From contig NZ_CP095053.1 in assembly GCF_022921095.1 (NCBI RefSeq), positions 3,948,501-4,012,500 of the forward strand: DNA of 64,000 nt, given 5' to 3'. The translations under genes were made by a program, and so were the position numbers. Below are positions 8,867 to 18,323 of this stretch, one piece after another. The notes below the pieces were generated by a model. That model saw only the letters and a program-made list of their open reading frames with translations. It was not told the DNA's origin and made no database searches. Numbering within the stretch: the stretch's first letter is position 1; the number at the start of each line of letters is the position of its first letter. Source of the DNA: Hymenobacter aerilatus. GTDB lineage: Bacteria > Bacteroidota > Bacteroidia > Cytophagales > Hymenobacteraceae.

Positions 8867-9490
8867 TTGCCTACCCCTTTCACGTTCGTTCGGCTCAGCT
8901 ACCACTCCGGCGACTGGGATGCCGTGGATGAGCGAATGCCCAGCAACTTGCTGCACTCGCTAGTACAGTACACCACAGTACCCGTAGACCAGAAGGAGAA
9001 AGTGGTGGCGCTGGACTCGCCAGAGCTGTTTCGCTACCCCTTTTGCTACCTCTCGGGGCACCGATTGGTGCAGTTCAGTGAAGCCGAGAAGAAGAACTTC
9101 ACACAGTATGTGCGCAACGGCGGCTTCGTGTTTGTAGATGACTGCAACCACGACATCGATGGGCTATTTGCGCGCTCTTTTGAGGAGCAGATGCGTGTGT
9201 GCTTCGGGGCGGGCGCCCTCAAAAAGCTACCCAAGACGCACCCGATTTACTCGCAGTTCTTCAAGTTTCCGGATGGCCCACCGCCTACCGGCTTCGAGCT
9301 GAACGGCTGGGGCGACGACCTGGTGCACGACTACCTGAAAGGGGTAGAAACCAACGGCCGCCTGGGCGTGCTCTACTCCAACAAAGACTACGGTTGCGAA
9401 TGGGACTACGACTTCCGGAATAAGCGCTTTCTGGCTGAGGACAACACCAAATTTGGCGTTAACATTCTACTGTATGCCCTTACGGCGTGA
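8867..9490 (+). CDS. DUF4159 domain protein
   Basis: 207 residues when started at the TTG at 8867 (MPTPFTFVRLSYHSGDWDAVD). Almost the whole protein is the DUF4159 domain, including the block FVDDCNHDIDGLF and the well-conserved DYGCEWDYDFRNKRF. An in-frame TTG at 8750 would add 39 residues, but that stretch is T-rich with codons rare in this genome (TTA, ATT, CTT runs), so I take it as leader. It opens a co-directional run with MoxR and DUF58 genes, the usual neighbours of DUF4159. Molecular function unknown; the start is uncertain. Confidence 0.8.
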   Translation: MPTPFTFVRLSYHSGDWDAVDERMPSNLLHSLVQYTTVPVDQKEKVVALDSPELFRYPFCYLSGHRLVQFSEAEKKNFTQYVRNGGFVFVDDCNHDIDGLFARSFEEQMRVCFGAGALKKLPKTHPIYSQFFKFPDGPPPTGFELNGWGDDLVHDYLKGVETNGRLGVLYSNKDYGCEWDYDFRNKRFLAEDNTKFGVNILLYALTA

Positions 9491-9596
9491 CGGGTAGGGG
9501 CGCCTTTCAGGTACCACTCATGGAACGACGAGCTATATACTTTCTACTCCAACACAACCTCAGCAACGACGGGCGCCTACCGAGCGCCCCTATAAT

Positions 9597-10574
9597 ATGA
9601 CCGAACAAGACGTAAAACGCCTGCTTGCCAAACTGCCGCCCCTGCGCGAGGAAATTGCCAAAGTCATTGTGGGGCAAACGCAGGTGCTGGATGAGGTGCT
9701 GGTGGCCCTGCTGGCCGGCGGCCACGCTCTGTTGGAAGGCGTGCCGGGCCTGGCCAAAACCCTGTTGGTGCGCACGCTAGCCTCGGCTACTGATTTGCCG
9801 TTCCGCCGCATTCAGTTCACGCCTGACCTGATGCCGACAGACATCCTTGGTACCGAGGTGCTGGAAGAGGACCACGGCACGGGGCATCGCTCGTTCAAGT
9901 TCAACGAAGGCCCCATTTTTGCTAGTTTGGTGCTGGCTGATGAAATCAACCGGACGCCGCCCAAGACGCAGGCGGCCCTGTTAGAAGCCATGCAGGAAGG
10001 CCACGTGACGTACGCCGGTCAGGAACACGCCCTACCCAAGCCGTTCTTTTTACTAGCCACGCAGAACCCCATCGAGCAGAGCGGCACCTATCCCCTGCCC
10101 GAGGCCCAGCTCGACCGTTTCCTGCTCTACATCCGCATAGGCTACCCTACCGAGCAGGAGGAATTGGCTGTGCTGAGTGGCACCACTGGCATCAATAAAG
10201 CCCAAGTGCAGCCCGTGCTGGGCGGCGATGATATTCGGCAGTTGCAGCAGCTGGTACGCCAGGTAAGTCTGAGTCCGGAGCTGCTGAGCTTCGTAAACCG
10301 ATTGGTGCGCGCTACCCGTCCGGCCACCTCGGAGGTGAAGTTTATCCAGGATTATGGCCGTTGGGGTGCTGGTCCGCGTGCTGGGCAAGCCCTTATTCTG
10401 TGCGCTAAAGCCCGTGCGTTGTTGCAAGGCCGTTTCGCGGCTACCCTCGACGATATCAAAGCCCTGGCACCTGCTGTGCTGCGCCACCGCGTGCTGCTGA
10501 ACTTCAACGCCGAAGCCGAGAATCTGACGCCGGATAATGCGGTGCAGGAGCTGCTGAAGGCCGTGGCGGTATGA
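9597..10574 (+). CDS. MoxR-family AAA+ ATPase
   Basis: 325 residues, normal for MoxR. Walker A is EGVPGLAKT (residues 47-55), Walker B LVLADEINR (111-119), sensor region FFLLATQNPIEQSGTYPLPEAQLDRF, and a C-terminal lid domain. MoxR ATPases are thought to act as chaperones that mature or insert metal cofactors into partner complexes, usually with von Willebrand A or DUF58 proteins encoded next door, as here. ATG start at 9597 has no Shine-Dalgarno. Cytoplasmic. Confidence 0.93.
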   Translation: MTEQDVKRLLAKLPPLREEIAKVIVGQTQVLDEVLVALLAGGHALLEGVPGLAKTLLVRTLASATDLPFRRIQFTPDLMPTDILGTEVLEEDHGTGHRSFKFNEGPIFASLVLADEINRTPPKTQAALLEAMQEGHVTYAGQEHALPKPFFLLATQNPIEQSGTYPLPEAQLDRFLLYIRIGYPTEQEELAVLSGTTGINKAQVQPVLGGDDIRQLQQLVRQVSLSPELLSFVNRLVRATRPATSEVKFIQDYGRWGAGPRAGQALILCAKARALLQGRFAATLDDIKALAPAVLRHRVLLNFNAEAENLTPDNAVQELLKAVAV

Positions 10575-10630
10575 TTTCACCTGTCATCTTGAGCATAGCG
10601 CAGGATGGCATATAACATTTCAACTAAACC

Positions 10631-11494
10631 ATGCTCAGCCCCGAACAACTCTACGCCCTGCGCAACCTCCCGCTGGCCGCCAAGCAGGTGGCCGAGGGCT
10701 TTTTGCACGGCCAGCACCTGAGCCGGCGACGGGGCGTGGGCATGGAGTTCAGCCAGTACCGCCCCTACCAGCCCGGCGACGACCTGCGCCGCTTGGACTG
10801 GCGCCTGGCCGCCCGCTCCGATCGTTACTACATCCGCGAATCGGAGGTGGATACCAGCCTCACGGTGCACCTGCTGCTGGACGCCACCGCCAGCATGAAC
10901 CACCGCGACGACAACGGCCTCAGCAAGCTCGACTACGGCCGACTGCTGCTGGCGGCGCTGGCCTACCTGGCCGTGAACCAGGGCGATGCCGTGGCCCTCA
11001 CCATCTTGCGCCCCGATGGCCTGCAACACCTGCCGCCCCGTGCTGACCCCAGGCAACTCACGCGCATTTTTCATACCCTCGAAAACGCGACTGCCACCGG
11101 GCGCTTTCCGGCGGCGGCCGAGCTGGCACCCCTTACGGCCCGGCGCCAACGCGCCCTCACCATCTGCGTGAGCGATTTGTATGAAGAAGATGGGGAGATT
11201 GACACGCTCCTGACGCGCCTGCGCACCACCAGTGGCGAGGTACTGCTGTTGCACCTACTGGCTCGCAACGAACTGGACTTCACGTACCGCGGCGCCGTGA
11301 CTTTTGAAGATCTAGAAACCGGCCGCACGCTGCAACTCAACGCCGATCAGCAGCGCCGCACTTGGCAAGAACACCTGCACGGCTGGCTGCGCGAAGCCGC
11401 CACCCAGGCCCGGCGCCACGGCTTCGAGTATGCCCAACTCAGCACCGCTGAACCGCTGGACCGAGCTCTGCGCGAGTTTTTGAAGCGACGGTAA
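10631..11494 (+). CDS. DUF58 domain protein (VWA-like MoxR partner)
   Basis: 287 residues. The DUF58 signature YRPYQPGDDLRRLDWRLAARSDRYYIRESE spans about residues 43-72, written here only by its key parts: QPGDD, RLDW and RESE. After it comes a VWA-like strand LLLDATASM (81-89), in which the usual MIDAS DxSxS is DATAS, so metal binding may be altered. It lies 56 bases after moxR and 37 before a BatA-type gene. DUF58 proteins are standard MoxR partners; precise role unknown. Confidence 0.88.
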   Translation: MLSPEQLYALRNLPLAAKQVAEGFLHGQHLSRRRGVGMEFSQYRPYQPGDDLRRLDWRLAARSDRYYIRESEVDTSLTVHLLLDATASMNHRDDNGLSKLDYGRLLLAALAYLAVNQGDAVALTILRPDGLQHLPPRADPRQLTRIFHTLENATATGRFPAAAELAPLTARRQRALTICVSDLYEEDGEIDTLLTRLRTTSGEVLLLHLLARNELDFTYRGAVTFEDLETGRTLQLNADQQRRTWQEHLHGWLREAATQARRHGFEYAQLSTAEPLDRALREFLKRR

Positions 11495-11531
11495 TCATAC
11501 GGGGCTTTCTTTTCTGACATCCACTTCGCCT

Positions 11532-13118
11532 ATGCTTGCACTGCCACTATCAGCGTTTCACATATTGCACCCCACGGCCGGCTTGCTGGCGCTGTTGGGG
11601 TTGCTGGTGCCGCTGTTGGTCTACCTCTGGAACCGGCGTCCTGCCCAGGTGGTACAAGTAGGCAGCCTACGTTGGCTGGAAACGGCCGCCAACCGCCGTC
11701 TGCGCCGCCTGAAGCCCGAGCAGTTGCTGTTGTTCTTGTTGCGGGCCGCGCTGGTAGGCGTGCTGGCTTTGGCCGTGGCGGGCCTGAGCTGGCAGGAGCC
11801 CGCGCCACCCGTGCGAGGGCAAGTGTTACTAAGCCCTGACCTGCTGACCTCACCGGTCCTGGCCGCCGTGCGCCCCAGCATTGATTCGCTACGCCAGCAA
11901 GGCTACGAGCTGCGCCAACTGCGGCGCGGCTTTCCGCAGGTGCCTGCTCGTACCTGGGCGCGCCTGGCGTCGCCTACCCCTTCGCTCACCGATTCGCTCC
12001 GGGCACTGCTTCCGGCTGATAACCTGTGGATGCGCGCTCAGCAAGCCGCCGATTCTTTTCCAGTCCGACCTCTACGCGTGTTTTCAACGGCTGCACTGCG
12101 GCGGTTTGAGGGCCCACGTCCGGCATTACCTGCCAACTTACAATGGCAGCTGGTGCCTACCCCTGACTCGGCCCGTTGGCTCCAGGCCGCGGCGCTGGTC
12201 GGTACCGATAGCCTGCGCCTGCTACTAGGACGCAGCACCGAAGACGGCACCACCTTCCGCCGCCTGACGGTGCAGCGCCCCGCCAATGGTGCTGCTGTGC
12301 GAGTGGCAGGCCTAACGGGTATTTCTTATCAGACCACAGCCAACGGCGCCCAGCTGCGCACAGCAGATTCTACTATGGTGCCGGTGCGCACAACGCCGGT
12401 GCGCGTGTGGCTGCTCACGGATGCCACCTATGCGCCGGAGGCTTGCTACTGGCGGGCGGCAGTGCAAGCCGTATCCGTTGGGTTGGCGGCTCCGTTGCAG
12501 CTCACGGCTGCCACCCAAGTGCCCGCCGGGTCGCTGCCCGATGCTGTTATCTGGCTGAAAGACGCGGCGCTGCCTGCTGCCTGGCAACAGGCTACCACAC
12601 CGGGTACGCAGGTGTGGCAGGTAGGGCGCGGTAGTGGCCGGGCTGTTAGTAGCACGTTTGTTCCTACTAATACGCAAACAGCCGTTGCTATTCAGCGCCT
12701 CGACTCGCTGACGACGGTAGCACGGGCTCAAACCATCTGGCAAGATGCCGCGGGCCGGCCGCTCCTTACCCGGCAAGCGCTGGGCGCAGGCACCTTGTAT
12801 CACCTGCACACCCGACTGCATTCCAATTGGAGCGCACTAGGCGAAAGTCCGGCTTTGCCGGGGCTGCTACTGCCGCTGCTCCAGCCACCCGTAGCGCCTA
12901 CCCACCTGCTGGCTCACGACCAGCGCACCCTCGACCCGCATGAGCTACTAACTACCGCTGCGCCGACTGCTATACCTGTTTCCGCTGCTTCCACTCCTCC
13001 ACCCGCTACCGATCTACGGCCGTGGGTGGTGCTAGCGGCCCTGCTCCTGTTCGGGTTAGAGCGGGTCGTATCTCTGCGCGCTACCGGGCGTCTTTCCACT
13101 GCTACTGCTTCCGTATGA
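11532..13118 (+). CDS. BatA-domain membrane protein
   Basis: 528 residues. The N-terminal region carries the aerotolerance-regulator N-terminal (BatA) pattern: hydrophobic LLALLGLLVPLLVYLWNRR, then a basic loop (LRWLETAANRRLRRLKPEQ) and a second membrane span (LLRAALVGVLALAVAGLSW). A large middle domain, probably periplasmic, has no motif I recognise; a last span (WVVLAALLLFGLERVV) is at the C-terminus. Its stop overlaps the next start by 4 bases (ATGA), indicating translational coupling. Likely a membrane component of the MoxR system. Confidence 0.82.
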   Translation: MLALPLSAFHILHPTAGLLALLGLLVPLLVYLWNRRPAQVVQVGSLRWLETAANRRLRRLKPEQLLLFLLRAALVGVLALAVAGLSWQEPAPPVRGQVLLSPDLLTSPVLAAVRPSIDSLRQQGYELRQLRRGFPQVPARTWARLASPTPSLTDSLRALLPADNLWMRAQQAADSFPVRPLRVFSTAALRRFEGPRPALPANLQWQLVPTPDSARWLQAAALVGTDSLRLLLGRSTEDGTTFRRLTVQRPANGAAVRVAGLTGISYQTTANGAQLRTADSTMVPVRTTPVRVWLLTDATYAPEACYWRAAVQAVSVGLAAPLQLTAATQVPAGSLPDAVIWLKDAALPAAWQQATTPGTQVWQVGRGSGRAVSSTFVPTNTQTAVAIQRLDSLTTVARAQTIWQDAAGRPLLTRQALGAGTLYHLHTRLHSNWSALGESPALPGLLLPLLQPPVAPTHLLAHDQRTLDPHELLTTAAPTAIPVSAASTPPPATDLRPWVVLAALLLFGLERVVSLRATGRLSTATASV

Positions 13119-15340
13119 GCCCTTCCGTAACTTCTGTTGCCGCTGAGCCGGGCCTGTTGCGCCGCGTAGCCCGCTCGTATGCTGGGCGCCGCACGGTGCA
13201 GATTCTGCTACCCTTTTTGGCGGCCAGCGGCGCGGCGCTGGTAGCCACCGAGCGGTGGCCGCAGCTTGGCCCGGCCTTGCTAGTGCTGTTGGCTGTGGGC
13301 GTTATAGCACTGGTGGTGTGGTTGATACGCCTATGGCAATTCCGACCCGAGCTATTGGCCCGTCGTCTCGATCGGGAGTTTCCGGGACTGGAAGACAGCA
13401 CCGGTCTGCTCCTACGCCCTACCTCCGACCTCAACCTACTAGAGCAGCTGCAACAGCAGCACGTAGCCGAGCGCCTGGATGTGCTGACGGCCGCTACCCC
13501 AGCCCTGCTGCCTACCCCCTGGCGCCCCTCATTGGTAATCAGCGGCCTGCTAGTGGCAATAGCCGGCGTGCTCTGGCTACTGCCAAAGCCAGCTATGCGG
13601 CCAGAAACCACGGTAGCCACGGCCCCCGCCGTACCCTTGCGGTTTGTGGGCAAGCCTGCACCCGCCAAAGCTCCGCGCATTCAGGAGCTGAAAGTGCTGG
13701 TGACGCCGCCCGCCTACACGCGGCGAGCGGCTTTTGCAGCGGCACAGCCATCGTTTCAGGCGCCGGCTGGGTCGCGGGTACGGTGGCGGGTGCGCGTGAG
13801 CCGGCGAGCCAGCGCGCCGGTGCTAGAGCTAGGCAAGCAACAGCTGACTCTCCGAGCTGTGCCCGACGATTCGCTGGCATTTGAGGCCGAACAGGTAGTG
13901 AATAGCTCGGCGCTCTACCGGCTGCGCTTTGTCGGGCAAACCTCTGAGGATTATGCTATTGATATTATCCCTGACCGGACGCCTACCCTCCAGCTCGTCA
14001 CCCCTAAGCCTTATACCCTGGTTGAGTTTGGGCAGAAGCCGCAAGTGGGAGTGCGCGTGACCGTGCGCGACGACTACGGCCTAAGTCGGGCCCGCCTGGT
14101 GGCCACCATAGCCAAGGGCGAGGGCGAGGCCGTGAAGTTCAGGGAAGTTGCTACCGACCTCAGTGCCCAGTTGCGCGGTCAGCCTACCCAGCACCAGCTC
14201 ACCTACACCCTGCAACTGCGCCAGTTGGGCCTCACCTACGGCGACGAGGTGTACTTCTACGTGCAGGCTTGGGACAACCACCAGCAAATGGCCCGCACCG
14301 ATACCTACCTAGTGCAGTGGGAAGACACCACCGTGGATGCCTCTGGGGCAGATATTTCGCTGGGGGTGAATGTGGTGCCGGCCTACTTCCGCAGTCAGCG
14401 CCAAGTAATTATCGACACCGAAAAGCTACTATCGGAGCGCAAAGGACTGAATCAAACCACGTTTGCCGGCCGCGCCAACGAAATCGGGCACGACCAAAAG
14501 GTGCTGCGGATGCGCTACGGCAAGTTTATGGGCGAGGAGTTTGACGAAAGCATTGGCCAGGCCGACGCCATACCAGAAGGCGAAAAGGAAGAACACCACG
14601 AAGGCGACGGGCACGACCATGGCCATCAGCACGGCGCACCTTCCACGGATGCCAACCCCTCGTCGCTGGAAACCACGGCCGCCCTGATGGACCCATACAT
14701 GCACAAGCACGACGACGCCGAAACCGCCGATTTTCTGGAGCCCGCCGTGAAAGCCAAGCTCAGCGTGGTACTCAGCCAGATGTGGGAGGCCGAGTTGCGC
14801 TTGCGCACCGCCCGCCCCGCCGAGGCCCTACCCTACGAGTACAAAGCCCTGCGCCTGCTGAAGGAAGTGCAGCAGCAAACCCGCGTCTACGTAAAGAAGG
14901 CCGGCTATACGCCGCCGCCCATGCCTGAGGCCACCGTGCGCCTCACCGGTGAGCTGGCGGGTGCCGCTACGCCCCAGCGCCGCGCCGATGTAGCCGCACC
15001 GGCTGCGCAGCCCGCCGTGCGGGCCGCCTTGGGCTTGCTGAGTCGCCTGCGCCGCGGCCAGCCCACCACCGCCGCCGATGCGGTCTTGCTCGACCGTGCC
15101 GGGCCGGTGCTGGCCCAGGCCGCTCTACAACACCCCGGTGCCTACCTCACCGCCCTGCGCGACCTGCGCCAACTGGGTGCGGCCCTGCGGGCTGGGCAGC
15201 CTGCCCCCTGCCCCGAGTGCCTACCCGTGGTGGAGCGTACCCTCACCGCCCTGCTACCTGCTCCCGCCCCCGCGCCTACCCCTGCACCTACCCCCGACCG
15301 CCTGGCCCGGCGCTATTTGCAAGCACTGGGGCAGCCGTAA
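13115..15340 (+). CDS. DUF4175-type membrane protein with His-rich insert
   Basis: 741 residues from the ATG at 13115, which overlaps the stop of the preceding gene (ATGA); an earlier in-frame codon at 13022 would lie deep inside that gene and is unlikely. Two N-terminal spans (ILLPFLAASGAALVA, LLVLLAVGVIALVVWLI) and a third near residue 155 precede a long extracytoplasmic region with Ig-like strands and the segment RVTVRDDYGLSRARL. Around residues 491-506 is a histidine/acid cluster (EEHHEGDGHDHGHQHG) that could bind metal. The C-terminal third is helical and Ala/Leu-rich. DUF4175 family by architecture; biochemical role unknown. Confidence 0.75.
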   Translation: MSPSVTSVAAEPGLLRRVARSYAGRRTVQILLPFLAASGAALVATERWPQLGPALLVLLAVGVIALVVWLIRLWQFRPELLARRLDREFPGLEDSTGLLLRPTSDLNLLEQLQQQHVAERLDVLTAATPALLPTPWRPSLVISGLLVAIAGVLWLLPKPAMRPETTVATAPAVPLRFVGKPAPAKAPRIQELKVLVTPPAYTRRAAFAAAQPSFQAPAGSRVRWRVRVSRRASAPVLELGKQQLTLRAVPDDSLAFEAEQVVNSSALYRLRFVGQTSEDYAIDIIPDRTPTLQLVTPKPYTLVEFGQKPQVGVRVTVRDDYGLSRARLVATIAKGEGEAVKFREVATDLSAQLRGQPTQHQLTYTLQLRQLGLTYGDEVYFYVQAWDNHQQMARTDTYLVQWEDTTVDASGADISLGVNVVPAYFRSQRQVIIDTEKLLSERKGLNQTTFAGRANEIGHDQKVLRMRYGKFMGEEFDESIGQADAIPEGEKEEHHEGDGHDHGHQHGAPSTDANPSSLETTAALMDPYMHKHDDAETADFLEPAVKAKLSVVLSQMWEAELRLRTARPAEALPYEYKALRLLKEVQQQTRVYVKKAGYTPPPMPEATVRLTGELAGAATPQRRADVAAPAAQPAVRAALGLLSRLRRGQPTTAADAVLLDRAGPVLAQAALQHPGAYLTALRDLRQLGAALRAGQPAPCPECLPVVERTLTALLPAPAPAPTPAPTPDRLARRYLQALGQP

Positions 15341-15385
15341 TGCGGCTTTTCACTTGGTTTGATTATTTGCCTTTACTTCTGCTCC

Positions 15386-17176
15386 TTGTCTGCTTTCACC
15401 TCTGAGTTTCTATTCTACGCGCTGCTATTCCTCTGCCTATTGCTGGCCGTTGGGCTGAGTGTGGCTGCCTGGCGCCGCCCCAACCGGCAACGGCTGGTCT
15501 TACGCCTGGTAGCGGGCCTCGTAGCCGCCGCTGCGCTGTGGCTGATAGCCTACCCGCCTACCCGCGCCGTGCCCGGTAGCCGTCAGCAGGCTATTTTGTT
15601 AATGCCTGGCTATCAGCCTGACTCGCTGCAAGCTGTGCTGCGCCAACTAGGCGAGGGCACGCAGCTGTGGCGCTACGGCGCAGCCCCTACCCCCGACACC
15701 CCTACCCTGCACAGCTTGGTAGCCCTGCGCGAGCAGTTACCCCACCTCCGGCAACTGCATGTGCTGGGCCGGGGCTTACCGTCCGATGCTGCCGTCGTAA
15801 CCGACTCACTTCATTTAATCAGGCACGGCAGCGCGGCCACTACTGGTTTTCGGTCGGCGCAATGGCCGCGGCAGCTGGCACTAGGCAAAGAGTTGCAGGT
15901 GAATGGTTCGTTTGTGGCTGCCGGGGATAAAACGCCGGTATGGGTAGGACTAAGCGCCGCTGGCAAAACCCGCGACTCGGTGCAACTGAAAGGCGGCCGC
16001 GGCGCTTTTCGGCTTCGATATGCACCGAAAGCCACTGGCTTGGCGGAGTACGAGCTGTGGGTCCGCCGCGGGATGCAGCTGGTAGCCCATGAGCCAGTGC
16101 CCGTGGAGGTTACCACTGTTTCACCCCTGCGCGTGCTGCTGCTGACCACTACGCCCGGCTTCGAATTCAACTTCCTCAAAAACTATCTGGGCACGCAGCA
16201 GCACCGCGTGGCCCTGCGCACGCAAGTCAGCAAAGGCCTCACCCAAACGGCCTTTCTCAACCAACCTACCCACAACCTGAGCCGCCTCACGCCCGCCCTG
16301 CTGGCTCGCTACGATGTGGTAGTGGCCGACAACGGCACGCTCACTAGCCTAGCATCTGCCGAAGCCCAGGCCGTGCGCGTAGCTGTGCAAAACCAAGGAG
16401 TGGGGCTGCTTCTGCTGGCTGAGCCGGGCGCCCTACCCCGTGCCCTACCCGGCCGGGCTGCCTTTAGCCTGCTACCTCGCCCCACTGGCGCCGACCTTCC
16501 CCAGCCCGTGCGCTGGCCCAATGCGCCGTCCTCGTTGGCTGCTCCGCTCGCCGCCGAACTGCGGCTCCAGTCAGGCAGTGCCGCTCTAGCTACGGATGCT
16601 CGACAACGGCCCGTGGTGGGCGTAGCGCGGGTAGGGCTGGGGCATGTGGTAGTGAGTACGCTGGCTGCCACCTACCCTTGGCAGCTACAAACCACCGCCG
16701 CGGCCGGCTATGCCGCTTTCTGGAGCCGCTTGTTGGCTGCTGCGGCCCGGCCGGCGCCAGCCACAGCCCAGTGGCAGGTAGTAGAGACCTGGCCCCGCCC
16801 ACACCAGCCCACTACCCTACGTCTGGAATCGACGACGCTACCGACTGCTCCCCCTATCGTGACTACGGCCCAACAGCCCGCTGTGCGCCTACCCCTGCAA
16901 CAGGATACGCGCCTACCAGAGTGGGCTACAGGGCAGTTTTGGCCTGCCACAGCGGGTTGGCACCAAGTGCAAGGCCCTGGCACCACGCGGCAATGGTTCT
17001 ACGTATTTGCGCCCACCGCCTGGCAGGCCGCCGAGCCCGAAGCCTATCTGGCGTCCACCACAGTTGCAACCGACAACCTACCACCTGCTACCACCCGGCA
17101 GCCATGGCCAGTGGGCTGGTTTGTGGCGCTCTTTGTGCTGGCAGCTGGCACACTCTGGCTAGAGGAAAAACTGTAG
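15386..17176 (+). CDS. Membrane protein with amidotransferase-like domain, end of MoxR operon
   Basis: 596 residues from TTG 15386 (MSAFTSEFLFYALL); a TTG at 15359 would add nine residues. The first about 65 residues form two membrane spans. The central region (DVVVADNGTLTSLASAEAQAV ... GVGLLLLAEPGALP) resembles the glutamine-amidotransferase-like fold found in other membrane proteins of MoxR/BatA operons, but no catalytic Cys is seen. A C-terminal span (WFVALFVLAAGTLWLEEKL) would leave the bulk of the protein outside the cytoplasm. It follows the DUF4175 gene by 45 bases. I cannot name it further. Confidence 0.68.
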   Translation: MSAFTSEFLFYALLFLCLLLAVGLSVAAWRRPNRQRLVLRLVAGLVAAAALWLIAYPPTRAVPGSRQQAILLMPGYQPDSLQAVLRQLGEGTQLWRYGAAPTPDTPTLHSLVALREQLPHLRQLHVLGRGLPSDAAVVTDSLHLIRHGSAATTGFRSAQWPRQLALGKELQVNGSFVAAGDKTPVWVGLSAAGKTRDSVQLKGGRGAFRLRYAPKATGLAEYELWVRRGMQLVAHEPVPVEVTTVSPLRVLLLTTTPGFEFNFLKNYLGTQQHRVALRTQVSKGLTQTAFLNQPTHNLSRLTPALLARYDVVVADNGTLTSLASAEAQAVRVAVQNQGVGLLLLAEPGALPRALPGRAAFSLLPRPTGADLPQPVRWPNAPSSLAAPLAAELRLQSGSAALATDARQRPVVGVARVGLGHVVVSTLAATYPWQLQTTAAAGYAAFWSRLLAAAARPAPATAQWQVVETWPRPHQPTTLRLESTTLPTAPPIVTTAQQPAVRLPLQQDTRLPEWATGQFWPATAGWHQVQGPGTTRQWFYVFAPTAWQAAEPEAYLASTTVATDNLPPATTRQPWPVGWFVALFVLAAGTLWLEEKL

Positions 17177-17215
17177 CACCCTACCTCCTGCCCAGCTGCT
17201 TTCCTGCGTAAATGC

Positions 17216-17223
17216 TACTTTTG
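17216..17223 (+). promoter_or_regulatory. TAnnTTTG match before a lone terminator
   Basis: TACTTTTG fits the Bacteroidota -7 consensus. No plus-strand gene follows before the hairpin at 17247-17287, so it could start a very short RNA or be chance. Confidence 0.25.
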
Positions 17224-17246
17224 CGCCTGCTTGGGTAGGCTACAAC

Positions 17247-17287
17247 AAAAAGGTCCGTACCCTCCCGAAGGAAGATACGGACCTTTT
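17247..17287. terminator. Intrinsic terminator
   Basis: 13-bp stem AAAAAGGTCCGTA / TACGGACCTTTT-type with a 16-nt loop, A-run and T-run on the two sides; serves the MoxR operon (plus) and the lipoprotein gene (minus). Confidence 0.88.
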
Positions 17288-17330
17288 GCATTGCCGGCGT
17301 TGTGGATACAACGCTAGCAAGAAATATAGG

Positions 17331-17549
17331 CTACTGAGCCGTTGTGGTAGTAGTCGACATGGTCGAGGTCGTGTCGGTCATCGGAGCACCTTCTTCCATC
17401 ATAGCGGTGGTGTCGTTGCCCATCATGGGAGCCGTCTCGGTGGTCGTGGTTTCGGTAGTGGTAGTAGTTTCAGCGGGCTTCGACTCGCACGAAGCGAGGC
17501 CAGCAGCGAATACGATAGCTAGGGCAGATACTTTCAGAACGTTTTTCAT
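17331..17549 (-). CDS. Small Thr/Met-rich lipoprotein
   Basis: 72 residues from the ATG at 17549, chosen because it begins a lipoprotein signal: MKNVLKVSALAIVFAAGLASC, with the lipobox LASC. The mature part is a low-complexity run of Thr, Glu and Met (ESKPAETTTTTETTTTE... MMGNDTTAMMEEG). It is probably disordered and anchored at the outer or inner membrane. The Met clusters could bind Cu(I), but this is only a guess. It is divergent from the sigma-factor gene (139 bases apart). Confidence 0.7.
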   Translation of the reverse strand: MKNVLKVSALAIVFAAGLASCESKPAETTTTTETTTTETAPMMGNDTTAMMEEGAPMTDTTSTMSTTTTTAQ

Positions 17550-17687
17550 TTTTGGGGTTGGGTTGATATTGTCATCTAAAAACGCTCTTAATACCTGCTT
17601 CAAAGAAAAGTAACCCAGTGGGAGAATATTTATTTTTGATGGGTTACGTTAGGAGCCCACTCCGTATTAAATCAAGAAGTATAGCGA

Positions 17688-18275
17688 ATGGGTAAGGGAC
17701 TTCCTTCCTACACCGATGCAGAGTTCGTGGCGGCCATCCGCCGGGGCGACGACCGGGCGCTGGCGCAGCTCTACCGCGTGCACCTCCCCATGATTCTTCA
17801 CCTGGTACAGCAAAACAGCGGTACCGAGGATGAGGCCAAGGATGTGTACCAGGAGGGCGTAATGGTGTTCTACGAGAAGGTGCGCGACGGCTCTTTGGAG
17901 CTCAGCTGCCAGATCAAGACCTACCTCTACGCCGTGTGCCGCCGGTTGTGGCTGAAACGGCTGGCCGAGAAAAACCGCTTTGGCGGCAGCCTCACCGACC
18001 ACGAGCCCTACCTCGAAACGGGGGCCGAGCAGGATTTGCTCGACGCCCAGGAACGCGACCGGCGGTTTGCCATGATGGGCGACGCGCTGGAACGCATCGG
18101 GGAGCCATGCCGTTCGTTACTCGAAGGCTTCTACCTGCTGGATAAGTCTATGCAGGAGCTTACGGCGGAGTTTGGCTACACCAATGCCGACAACGCCAAG
18201 AATCAGAAATATAAATGCCTGGTGCGTCTGAAAAAGTTGTTTTTCACTCATTATCAGGAGGAAGAATCATTTTAG
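17688..18275 (+). CDS. ECF-type RNA polymerase sigma factor
   Basis: 195 residues. Region 2 is visible as DDRALAQLYRVHLPMILHLVQQNSG and EDEAKDVYQEGVMVFYEKV, with the YAVCRRLWLKRL helix that follows; region 4 as PCRSLLEGFYLLDKSMQELTAEFGYTNADNAKNQKYKCLVRLKKL. Residues GDD-RAL near 18-25 and the DVYQE motif are typical of sigma-70 family ECF factors. It lies 48 bases before a membrane protein with an anti-sigma-like N-terminus, so that protein probably controls it. Target promoters unknown. Confidence 0.9.
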   Translation: MGKGLPSYTDAEFVAAIRRGDDRALAQLYRVHLPMILHLVQQNSGTEDEAKDVYQEGVMVFYEKVRDGSLELSCQIKTYLYAVCRRLWLKRLAEKNRFGGSLTDHEPYLETGAEQDLLDAQERDRRFAMMGDALERIGEPCRSLLEGFYLLDKSMQELTAEFGYTNADNAKNQKYKCLVRLKKLFFTHYQEEESF

Positions 18276-18323
18276 CAGCGCTTACCTCGTGACCCCGGCG
18301 GACCTAACCCAGCCGCCTCCTGT

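Noticed and set aside
14587..14640. His-rich stretch read as a metal transporter
   Set aside because: It is a short insert in a DUF4175-type protein without transporter spans around it.
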